Shown in pieces: positions 22,414 through 31,274 of a stretch of 35,241 nt of DNA (positions are counted from its first letter, which is position 1; each line of letters starts with the position of its first letter). The DNA is from Zopfochytrium polystomum (taxonomy: Eukaryota > Chytridiomycota > Chytridiomycetes > Chytridiales > Chytridiaceae): assembly GCA_025765615.1 (NCBI GenBank), contig JAIVFJ010000236.1:57501-92741 (forward strand), in the 5' to 3' direction. A program made the position numbers and the translations under genes. The notes beneath the pieces are model-generated. The model worked only from the letters and a program-made list of their open reading frames with translations, did not search any database and was not told the origin of the DNA.

Positions 22414-23718
22414 TCAAAAACCAAGCCCCACTGTTACTTCTTGAGAACGTTGACTCCTCATTGCATTAGGTGACAATACAGCACAACAACTTCCTCTCAT
22501 CAATGCCCAGACCTTTTGATAAAAACGGGAAGCTCGTCGGGGCTCCAAAACTCCATTCGAGCAATAATCTACGCCCTGCATCCTTAAATACTCAATCTCC
22601 CTCTGCATTCGCTCCATCCTATCTTTGTCCGCTTCCTCCAGCCTCCTCTTCAGCATCCCATTCTCCTCAGTCAAGCGCCTCACCTCCTTCCGCAGGTGGT
22701 CCACCTCGGCGATTTTTTTCTGGCGCAAGCGACGGCATGCTTCGCGGTTTCGACGGCTTTTTTCAGAAATGCCGTCGTCGTTTGCGGTCGTTGGTGGGGT
22801 GAGAGTGGGAGATTGACTCAAGGTGGGAGAGGAAGGTGGCGACGACACCGAAGAGTACTCCGCGGTTGTTGCCGGTGGGCCATTTCGAGACCGAGGAGAA
22901 CTGTTCATATCTTCAGTGGACGCATTTCGTTTCCGACCGACCGTTGCGCGACAAATGCCAGGGGAAGCTTCTCCATTTGACGAAACTGCAGGCAGTGATG
23001 ACGCGGAGCTCTAGATCCGTTGCAAAAACAGACTCGTAACGGTTAATACAATCGAGAGCAGGTGAGCCGCAGGGGGCATTGTACTGACCTCCCCACCCGC
23101 AGTGAGCATTACTGGATTTGGGTGGTGGCCAACGGTTGTCGAGTGGTGCGCCACACGTTCCTCAATGTCGGCATAATGGTCCAGATATGGGCCTTTTGCC
23201 AAGTCTCCGTACCTCGCTCTCGTGCTCGCTAGATGGCCATTGGTAGGTGATGAAACTGTTGTGGCTTCCAAGGTTCGCTCGTTTTGCGTGGTGCTTTCCC
23301 TCCTCGATATGAGGGTCTGTGTTCCGGATGAGAGTTGTCAGTACTCATGGGCAGCGCGGAGGTGGCACAGTGACCTGAAGAGGGCAAACTCACCAAGTTT
23401 CCCACTGGCCCTGGCACCTTCGCGACGGGAAAATATTTGAGCGTGATAGTCCCGCCGGGACTCCAAGGACTCTGGAACAGTAGGGATAAGGGAGTCTTGC
23501 GGTCCTATAAATCCCAATGAGATCGGAGGAGTTCGTCCGTGATGGAGAAAGTGCAATTCCTCGCGGAGCCGCAGTGCTTCTCCGTCTCGCAGATCAAAGG
23601 CGCCGCGCGGGGGGTGGACGCTGGAATGATCGTTGACGGGCCTCTGGGAGAAAGGCTCTGGCCGCTCCAGGTGTCGAGGGTATGGGAGTGCGACTGCTGT
23701 CGAATGCAGCTGGTTCAT
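22414..23718 (-). CDS. bZIP transcription factor 3 of the dispersed family, three or four exons
   Basis: On the - strand, exon 1 runs 23718-23394 (first ATG after an in-frame TAG; donor GTGAGT, phase 1). Exon 2 is 23255-23089 (donor GTCAGT, phase 0). Exon 3 starts at 23010 after CTAG. Read on without further splicing it ends at TGA 22416-22414, giving 362 residues. Exon 3 has the basic patch VGRKRNASTEDMNSS, a Ser/Pro/Thr-rich stretch, NREACRRLR at about residue 252 (DNA near 22749), zipper leucines at about 270, 277 and 284, and the extension DRMERMQREIEYLR. The intron found after LR in the other two genes has no clear phase-2 donor here, so the C-terminus after EYLRM is uncertain. The exon 2 acceptor is chosen for phase; CACAG a little upstream is an alternative that gives a different frame. 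Nuclear dimeric DNA-binding protein by homology. Confidence 0.75.
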
Positions 23719-25241
23719 CCTTTTCTGTTGCTATTCTGGAACGTCACGCGAAATTCGACGGAAAAACTAGATTTGTCCACGAGGGAAAAATGTAAACGGT
23801 TGCAGTGAGATGTTGCCATTTAGTCGCACATTGCGAACGCTTGCTCGTCAACGGTACTGTGAAAACAGAACGCAGGGAATAGGGTGGGAAAGCTCAAGAT
23901 CTTGTTCTTTCTGAATGGGCAGACTCATCGCACCCAACTTAACTGAATCACTGCAAAACAACGAACGCGTATTGAAAATCTGAGCTCAGATCACATCTGG
24001 GCAGCCACTGCCGAGTGCAAACTTCGCTGCCGATGCCCGAAACAATTCCCTTCTCCTGAGTGAAGCTCGACATGCCAGCATCACGGTCCTCCCTGTTGGC
24101 TCACTTTCGATCCGCGGAGGATGAGATCACCAGCGCACCAGCGGATTCCTCCTCCGAAATCAGCTGAAAGGACATGGGTGCGAGCAGATTCATAGCTTTC
24201 AACGATGGGATGCCTGCGAGTCCGTAGAAAATCTAACTACTATATAGTGACCGTCGCCAACTCCGCATCGGGTATCCAAACTTCAATGATGGATGATGCA
24301 CCGTTTACGGAAGAATGCCAAATCGATCAGAGACTATTTGCTTTGAATAAGGGATTTCGCCGATTGACGAAACGATTGGGCCGTCTCGACTTGCCTGGAG
24401 TAGATTTCAAGCCAACTTCGAGCTGTCGAGATCCACGCAAGGAGGCTAATGCGACCTAAGGGAAGGCCTCGATTCAATGTTTGTCAGCTGGTACGTCTGA
24501 ACCGAAACTCACCATCAAAGGTGCCTGGCCAATATTGGCTTGTAATGACTGCCGTGTGAAACGCAGACCGGCAGAGGTGAAGCGACGTGATGAACATGAA
24601 TGGACGATGCACTGTAATTGTATGGCTCCGTTAACCGTCCACAGGGAATTTCTGACGTTGACATACTGAAACATCTGGATCCATAAAGCTGCAATACCGC
24701 CAAGAACACTTCGGTTAGCGACACCGGCTTCGCCACGCCGCTGTCTCGATGATTATATGGTGTTGCTGCATAGTTTGATGAACAATTAATCTCCACAATG
24801 CCGTCGGTTCGTCGGCAACAGTTCCCGGACATAGTGCTGTCATGCGGTGCTCGGGAGTCAGTGGTTGGTGGGAAAGCCCCGGGAGTAAGGAGCCCCACAA
24901 AAATCAACAACATGTCGACAAGTGCAAAGGATTCTTGTGCCAACTCTGTCCAAACCGGCCCGAATCGGTGCGGGCGCCTTTCGCAGCAGCTACGTGGGCC
25001 GATTATCCCGATCGAACTCTTGGGACAGCCACGGGGCAGAGGACGACGTGACCGATGCAGTCGGTCGTGAGCAAAGGGCTTTGACCGACTCTTCGCCGAC
25101 GCCCACTCGAAGCGATCGGCCACAACGAAGCGCAGATATCCCGCGTATCTACACTGGAATGATAGGTATCCTCAGACACTCCAGCCCTCGTGATCTGCGC
25201 TGATCTCGCTCAGGCATCGCGGCTTTAACTAATCGCCCGCT

Positions 25242-25242
<1 letters not shown>

Positions 25243-25279
<37 letters not shown>
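25243..25279 (+). repeat. A37 homopolymer
   Basis: 37 consecutive A, the longest homopolymer in the window. A poly(A) tail of an inserted retro-copy is possible, but I see no reverse-transcriptase frame, no recognisable parent transcript and no flanking target-site duplication. Confidence 0.85.
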
Positions 25280-25282
<3 letters not shown>

Positions 25283-26442
25283 ACGTCCGCGTTTTGGCGT
25301 CCTATCCCAAGCCCAGGATGCCGGTTAACTAGGGCACTTGCCCCGTGAGTGTTGAACCGACCGGTCAGGTCATCGAAGTTGAACTCATTCTGCCTGTGGT
25401 TGCCAGAGTTGTGGTAACAAAAACGGGCCAACCCGTCGTTGTAGCTCTCTTCCACAGTCAATGGCTTATCCGTCGCTGGAGCAGCAGTTTCGCCTGCGAA
25501 ACGGCGTTTGCGAGCTGAAGGCCAGTTTGCTCACACACGGTGTCGTTTGAGCTGCTGGCTTTGATGTGGAGTATCCTTTTACTCATGAGTGCGAATCGCT
25601 TCGACAAGCTCAGCTCGTTCGTCACGCACTTTTGACGTCCACACGGTAATCCAATTTGTTAGTGAGAGCCGCTCACTTATTCAACTCCGAGGCAACTTCG
25701 TTACGGTGGGCGGAGCGATTGGACCTCGCGGCGTCGGAGCAGTGGGGCGGAGCAACCCGATATTCGTTGTTGCAGGCTTGGTGTGGGCCGTTCTTCAGGA
25801 GTCTGCCGCGGCCTATCTCATCGACGCCGTCTATTCCTTCACCCGGCGTTGCGCCCGGGTTTGCCTCGCTCAGCCGCTTTTGGCTGCACCGCCCCCGTCC
25901 GTCTGCCTTTGCACTATAGTTGCCGTAGCAGATGGGAGGGCGGGCGGGCGGAGGAAGCACCGTGCAGGTTGACACTGTTCGGTTTTCGCACGCCACCGTC
26001 ATCCCGCCAGTGGCTGGTTCCGCCTTCCCCAGCTCGACGTGTGGTTGCCGACGGTTGGGAATTCGCTTCTTCGCATCCGATATTGTGCCGTATCGCGATG
26101 CTGTATTCCTCTGCTGGGTCTGAAGAAACAGCTTGCGCGGAGTCGACGTTTTCCGATACCAGGGTTCACTTGCAAGAAATGCCGCACTAGTCGTCGAAAT
26201 CACTGTGGAGATCATTGAACGACAGATTGCCGGAGCTGCTGCCCCCGGGGCCTAGGTGTTAGCAGGCACGTTGCTTGCATATGTTCGCCGGATCCGCCGG
26301 GGTGGTCATGACGATCGCAGCGGGTGCGTGCGCGGCGGCTTTGTTGACCAGGCCAACGATCTTGCCGAGACGCGCGCCGGTCTCATTGGGTGCGCACGAC
26401 GACCTTTACGGCGTGAGGACGGCTGTCGTTCATGGCATTCGG

Positions 26443-26478
26443 AAACGCCAAACGAGCGCGAAACGCCAGACGAGCACG
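26443..26478. repeat. 18-bp tandem duplication, two copies
   Basis: AAACGCCAAACGAGCGCG is followed by AAACGCCAGACGAGCACG (two differences). The unit is a multiple of three but lies in no gene that I can recognise. Confidence 0.85.
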
Positions 26479-27346
26479 AATATGGTGTATGGAGGTCGTC
26501 TTCGCGGAGTAAGCAGTCTGTGCGAAGGTTGGAAGCGATGCCCGCAATACGGTTGACGAGCCCAATGAGCCGTCCTCGCCTCCACAAGAGCTAGTCGCCG
26601 CCGCTCTTCCTCTGCGCGAACCCGTCAGATCGTGCAAACTCTCCAAGATGGTGGTAGAGCGTGTCTTGGATTTCACTCCGTTCGGGTATTGGATTATGGC
26701 CGTAAGACGATGACCGCCGCCGCATCTTCAGACCGCACTCACATTTGCGTGTGGCACACCACGCCTGTTTGCCCAAGAAATTCTGGAAAACAAACCAACG
26801 GAACCGCAACGGGCCTCCCTGGAGATCGTCCTCAGAGGATCGACTGTGTTCTCTTCGTCGAACCATCCAAGCAGGCGCTGTTTGAACGGAATTTACCAAT
26901 GTAAGGGGCGGCCCCGATTAAGTCATTCAGTGGTTCCTCAACGACGGTGGATGCGTTGCTGACGCTTCCCCCACAAAGACGGAGGAAACGCGATGTCCGG
27001 CGAAAACGCCGCAACCGGCAGCCGGATCTCTTTGCAATCAGCTCCACCTCCTTCAGCTGCGAACCAGGTGGCCTCCAGCTCCGGATTAACAACTCGATGA
27101 TTTGAGGATTCGCTTCGCTCTGGCAATCCACCGTATCGTGTTGGGATCATGTTGCAGCTGGGGAAGCTATGCAACCGGTTGCATCGCAAGGCTCAGACCG
27201 GCGGCTGCGGTCACCGAGTTAAACCTTCTGCGATTCCATATGGAAAGGTGAGTGCATCGAGGGAGGAGTCGTGTTGTGTGCTTTCACATCCTCAGGGCAT
27301 TGATACCCTGCGCCCCGTATGCGCGACATGAATTTCATGTTTTGAA

Positions 27347-27502
27347 TGTAGGAGGGAGGTTGTGATTAAATGTCCTCCCGTCAGTCCTCCAGGCAAATTC
27401 AAGATTCTGGGTCGCCACAAGCACTGGGTCCTGACTGTATCCTTCTCGCCGGACGGCAAGGTGATTGCATCCCCGTCGACGGACTGAGCGTGTGGGACAA
27501 CC
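27347..27502 (+). pseudogene. Fragment of a WD40-repeat protein, Notchless (NLE1/Rsa4)-like, frame broken
   Basis: One frame reads PGKFKILGRHKHWVLTVSFSPDGKVIAS and then meets a stop (TGA 27485-27487). The adjacent frame continues the repeat as VDGLSVWDN. Together they make one WD40 repeat of the form GH-HWVL.V.FSPDG..IAS..DG.V.VWD with a 1-base shift near 27475. The GHxHWVL core is typical of Notchless/Rsa4, a factor for 60S ribosome assembly. No further repeats are convincing on either side, so this is probably a relic of a larger gene. A multi-exon gene with most repeats lost to poor sequence is less likely. Confidence 0.5.
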
Positions 27503-28059
27503 CGAGCCCCCCACCAATTCGTCACTCTTGTGTGTCGGATTTTCGTTATCCCCTCATTCGCACCTGTGGATACTCGCGACTATCTGTCCCCATTTTCCCA
27601 GTTTTCAGCCTCAGCTCTGGCACTCCCTGCTCCTCTTTTCATCAGCCTGCTGCCGCGATGCCGTCACTTGAAACATCGGTAACGTCGAAGTGCGGCTCTT
27701 CGTTGCGTAATACGGGACAGACGCTGGCTAATTGCCTAGTTGCGAGCGCCCTCTGAATGCGCGCGGTCAGCTTGTTTCGTTTGCTGGTGCATATGCTTCT
27801 CAAGTCTTCAGTTGCGGCTGCTTTATTATAAAAACCGTTTTAGAATTCATGGTCTAGTATTGCCGGGTTGAGGAGGCGAATCCTGAAGAAGGGTTAGAGG
27901 TCATGAAAAGTGGCGAAACGTCGGCAGATTTTGATATAATGCTGTTAGGGCCTCCCTCAGTCCGCGTTGGACGGAATAACCAGTTGACGCATACTTGGAC
28001 AAGTCAACCACCACCTTTCCAAGAGCATTTTGACATGTCATCGGTCCCTCAGGCCTTCG
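27503..28059. other. Region between the WD40 fragment and the uL3m gene
   Basis: No gene is supported. A frame at 27903-28352 opens with a plausible ATG but overlaps the uL3m N-terminus in another frame and resembles nothing. The promoter of the uL3m gene should lie here. Confidence 0.45.
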
Positions 28060-29685
28060 ATGGTGCCAACCGGTACTACCTCGGCCATCTCGTCGATGCT
28101 GCCAACAGCGGGAGCGGCGGCGATCGTCCGCTGCTCCATCCGGATCGGCCGTCTCACTCTTTCCACAACATCACATACCGCAGCACCAGCATCGTCCGCC
28201 ACCGCCTCCGCGCCGCCCGCGTACCACGAAGCCGTGCAGCGGCCCTTCTCGACGCCGCCCCCAACCTCGCTCCACCTGCTCCGCGTCCAGGAAGACCTGG
28301 CCCAAGCTGCTTCCCGCCCTGCCCATCACCCGCGCCGCAGCGCGCCGTCTGATCGAGTTCCCGCAACTGGCGTGCCGCACCCGGTCCCGACATCCGCGAC
28401 AGGTGCGGGAACAACGGCGTCGCCGACGGATCCCGCCGCGCAGCTTGCGATTCTGGCGGCGCGACGGCGCCGCGCGCCGACGAACTTTACGGAGAAATCG
28501 CCACCCGCACGGCGCGCCGCCGCCGCCGGTGGGCGGGATACTGTCTCCATTGACGGCGGCAAAGGCCGAGGCGGGCACCACTGCCCTTCCGACACCGCAG
28601 TGGACTCCTTCTTCGACCCGCACGGGCATGTTCGCCATCAAACGCGGTATGACGACTCTCTGGGACGAGTGGGGGCAGATGACTCCGTGCACCGTGCTTG
28701 AGATTCCCCCGACGACGGTTGTGCACTCGCGCTTCTCTCGGCAGCGAGGAGCGTACGTGGTAACAATCGGTAGCGGAAGGGTCAGCAGGAGGCGGATGTA
28801 CCAGGTTAAGAAGCCCGTGAGGGGAATGTTTCAGGCGGTTCGGCGTCGAGGTGCGAAGGAAGGTGACTGAGTTCAAAGTTTCCAAGGATGCGGTTTTGCC
28901 AACCGGTACGTGGATCGCAATATTCTTTCGTGCAGTTCAACTTGTTTCATGAATGATGCAATTTACGGAGTTGTTAACGCGACATTCTCTTGTCCATTAC
29001 CAACAAAGGCCGTCAATCTCACGGTCGCACACTTTGTACCGGGTCAATACATTGACGCTCAGGGCAAATCGTAAGTTTCGTAAGCCTCGCTGAATGAACC
29101 ATCATTCCCTAACGCTCTTTTTTTCCATTCAGCCGCGGCAAAGGTTTCCAGGGTGTGATCAAACGATGGGGATTTTGGCGGTCTGAATGCCTCGCACGGC
29201 ACTTCGCTGACGCACCGTTCTCTCGGTTCAACCGGTCAACGCAATGTGAGCTCCTTTCCACCAACTTTGTCGTCTCCCCAGCCCGACGTCTTCGTGGGAA
29301 CGGATAAAAGTTGACCATTTATTTTTTTTTTGACCCTTTCCAGCAACCCGGCAAAGTGTTCAAGGGGAAAAAAATGCCGGGGACGCATGGGTGGCAAGAC
29401 CAGCACGGTGCACAGCCTCAAGATCGTGAAAATCGACCACGGTGCACAACCTTCTCTACGTCAAGGGCGCCGTGCCGGTGGCGCAGGACAAGTTCGTGCG
29501 GATCCGCGATTGCGATTACGGCGTCTGTGGCACGGGCAGTGCTTCCCGCCGGGGTCTGTGGTTCCGTTCCCGACGTTTATGGGACGCGAGGTGGCCCGCG
29601 AGCCGCGCGAAACTGTTGCCGCCGCCGCCACAGGCGGGCGAGAAGGACCCGCTGGCGAGGGAAAGGCGCGGAGGTTGCGAAGTAA
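28060..29685 (+). CDS. Mitochondrial large-subunit ribosomal protein uL3m, several single-base frame breaks
   Basis: Conserved L3 blocks appear in order but in changing frames: RTGMFAIKRGMTTLWDEWG (from about 28617), VVTIGSG, RRFGVEVRRKVTEFKVSKD, VAHFVPGQYIDAQGKS (exon about 29009-29069), RGKGFQGVIKRWGF then GGLNASHGTSLTHRSLGS, QPGKVFKGKKMPG, GGKTSTVHSLKIVKID, HNLLYVKGAVPVAQDKFVRIRD and PFPTFMG. Together they match L3 from the GMT motif to the C-terminus, with the mitochondrial PFPT tail. An Ala/Ser/Arg-rich N-terminus (ATG 28060 or 28096) looks like a matrix-targeting peptide. Introns lie at about 28902-29008, 29070-29133 and 29247-29343. Clear 1-base insertions are needed at about 28829 (T run), 29173 (T4), 29382 (G4) and 29442 (GG), with probable others near 28530, 29008, 29530 and 29610. 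Role: assembly of the mitoribosome 50S-like subunit near the peptidyl-transferase centre. Confidence 0.8.
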
Positions 29686-29890
29686 TAAGCTTGAAGGGTG
29701 CGCGCCGGTGGTGGTGATGATTTGGGCGATCGAGCGTTGGCCTGTATTGGCGGAATGTGGCGTCGCGCGGCTGCCCAGTGGTGGTGGGGCCGTTGGAAGA
29801 AAAATGGAAAACTGACGCAGCACCTTGTCACCGAAATCCGTCTTCTTCCGCGTGCCGCTCGACGCTCTCTCCTGCATCAGTGCTCACGCC
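29686..29890. other. Short spacer between uL3m and NTF2
   Basis: About 200 bases separate the two genes, which lie in the same direction. They must hold the 3' end of uL3m and the promoter of NTF2. Nothing distinctive was seen. Confidence 0.5.
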
Positions 29891-30720
29891 ATGGCCGCCG
29901 CAGCTCCCCTCGACATCCACGCTGTTGCCAAGCAGTTCACCGAGTACTACTACGGCGTCTTTGACTCCAACAGGGCCGGCCTGCTCCCTCTCTACGTATG
30001 GCTTTGGACTGGCGATGCGCGATTACTTGGGCGAAGGCGCGTTGAAGCATAGCTAACCAAGAGATCGACTTAAACGCAAAAACAACAACACGTCCACCTT
30101 CACTAAACCAGCGAGACTACTCAATGATGACCTACGAATCGAAGCAAGTCAGCGGCGCGCAGCAAATTGTGCAGTACCTTGTGGTAAGCGAATTGGCTCC
30201 CAGCGCCTCCCATCTTGATTCGAACTCTTTTCAGGAACGTCCGTTCCAAGCGATCCAGCACGTCATCACAACCGTCGACGTCCAGCCGTCGCACCCTTCG
30301 CAGGGCTCGATCTTGATTACCGTGATGGGACAGCTGAAGGTGAGGAGGGGAGAGGCTGCCGCGTTTCACTGCTCTTCAGCCACCACACACTGACGCACAA
30401 ACTGCATTTACCGCGAACAGGTCGACGACAACCCCCCATGGGTTTATGCAGGTGTTTAACCTGTATCCCGAGGGTCCGGGGCAGTACTTCGTGTACAATG
30501 GTCAGTTTGTCGACCTTTTTTTTTTGTGTCTCGAAGATGCGATGGTTTGCTTACATTGTTCATCTTGCCACGGTTTTACAATGAAAACACTGCGCACGTT
30601 GCAGACGTTTTCCGGTTGATTCGTAAGTGCCACCCGCTTTCCTTGTGCGTTAGGCCGGTGCTAATCCCCTTTTTCCATACCTCATTGTTGTTGCTCATTA
30701 CAATGTCGCCAGTCCACTAG
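29891..30720 (+). CDS. Nuclear transport factor 2 (NTF2), six exons with an 8-base last exon and one frame break
   Basis: Exons 29891-29995, 30112-30183, 30235-30339, 30421-30500, 30605-30622 and 30713-30720 give 128 residues once one C is discounted in the C6 run of exon 4 (about 30433-30438). The order of blocks is that of NTF2: VAKQFTEYYYGVFDSNRAGL, MTYESKQVSGAQQIVQYLV, RPFQAIQHVITTVDVQPS, ILITVMGQLK, HGFMQVFNLYPEGPGQYFVY, DVFRLILH. NTF2 is a homodimer that binds Ran-GDP and FG nucleoporins and returns Ran to the nucleus. Intron phases are 0, 0, 0, 1, 1. The donor GTAAGT at 30623 and acceptor CCAG at 30709-30712 make the last exon TC CAC TAG, reproducing the FRLxLH ending of animal NTF2. 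Length is as usual for the family (about 125 residues). Confidence 0.9.
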
Positions 30721-30935
30721 TCCACTAAGATGTGTTGGGACTGAGTGCGGATCGGTGGTGCCGCACTCGTTTCCTGGGTTGGATCTTTTTTCTCCCGCTT
30801 GTTGAAGTGAAGAATGGGTATACAGAAGCGCGCGTCGCCAAACGGAGGTGGAATACATTGTCGTTGGTCAGGATGTGCGTTTGGTTGGAATTACAGTACG
30901 TAAGAGATTGAGGCGGTGGAGGCGAGTGCGGCGGC

Positions 30936-30954
30936 CGGAAAATGCGTTTCTCCG
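30936..30954. promoter_or_regulatory. CGG-N13-CCG element, copy 1
   Basis: CGGAAAATGCGTTTCTCCG is a near-palindrome: CGGA and TCCG arms with an A-rich then T-rich core. Inverted CGG triplets with fixed spacing are the usual sites of fungal Zn(II)2Cys6 dimers. It lies 339 bases before the SDR start codon. Function is inferred from the recurrence of the element. Confidence 0.45.
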
Positions 30955-31043
30955 AACTTTCTTTTTTTGTTCGCGTTGATGCGGGAAGTTCACAGGAGGC
31001 ACCAGTGTTTTCGACAGAAGGTGCACTTGTAACTGCGGTTGGC

Positions 31044-31062
31044 CGGAAATAGCATTTCTCCG
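31044..31062. promoter_or_regulatory. CGG-N13-CCG element, copy 2
   Basis: CGGAAATAGCATTTCTCCG has the same arms, the same 13-base spacing and a similar core to copy 1, 108 bases further on. It lies 231 bases before the SDR start codon. The arms here extend to CCGGA/TCCGG. Confidence 0.45.
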
Positions 31063-31147
31063 GACACGCACAGACACGAGGCGTGAAGAGAGCAACTCGA
31101 GGCGGACGCGGAAACTAAGCTCCTCCCGCCCGCCCGGCGTCAAACTC

Positions 31148-31155
31148 AATAAATA
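31148..31155 (+). promoter_or_regulatory. TATA-like element of the SDR gene
   Basis: AATAAATA lies about 120 bases before the ATG, downstream of both palindromic elements and just after a GC-rich stretch. Weak evidence by position only. Confidence 0.25.
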
Positions 31156-31274
31156 CAGGCTAGAATTGTTCTCCCCACCACACAAAAGGCGTGGTCTCGG
31201 ATCATCACTACTCCTATTTGGCTCAACTCGCTTCCCTCCGCCAAGAACCTCACTCCGTGCCCACTTCTCGCCTC

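Larger units (their letters stand above)
23719..27346. other. Gene-poor region between bZIP gene 3 and the WD40 fragment
   Basis: About 3.6 kb without a supportable gene. It contains an A37 run (25243-25279) and an 18-bp tandem repeat (26443-26478). Several frames of 90-200 residues occur on both strands (for example 25673-26215 on -) but show no known domain. The first part must contain the promoter of bZIP gene 3, which points into it. Confidence 0.5.
30721..31274. other. Intergenic region with the SDR promoter
   Basis: About 550 bases with no gene. It carries the two CGG-N13-CCG palindromic elements and a TATA-like AATAAATA 120 bases before the SDR start. The first part must hold the 3' end of NTF2. 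Confidence 0.6.

Noticed and set aside
24800..25279. Possible retroelement ending in the A37 run
   Set aside because: No reverse transcriptase, endonuclease or RNase H motif and no target-site duplication are visible.
25673..26215. 180-codon open frame on the minus strand
   Set aside because: No domain, no splice context and no similarity I can name; length alone is not enough in GC-balanced DNA.
27903..28352. ATG-started frame of 149 codons overlapping the uL3m N-terminus
   Set aside because: The overlapping frame gives the mitochondrial-targeting-like sequence that joins the conserved uL3m body; this one resembles nothing.
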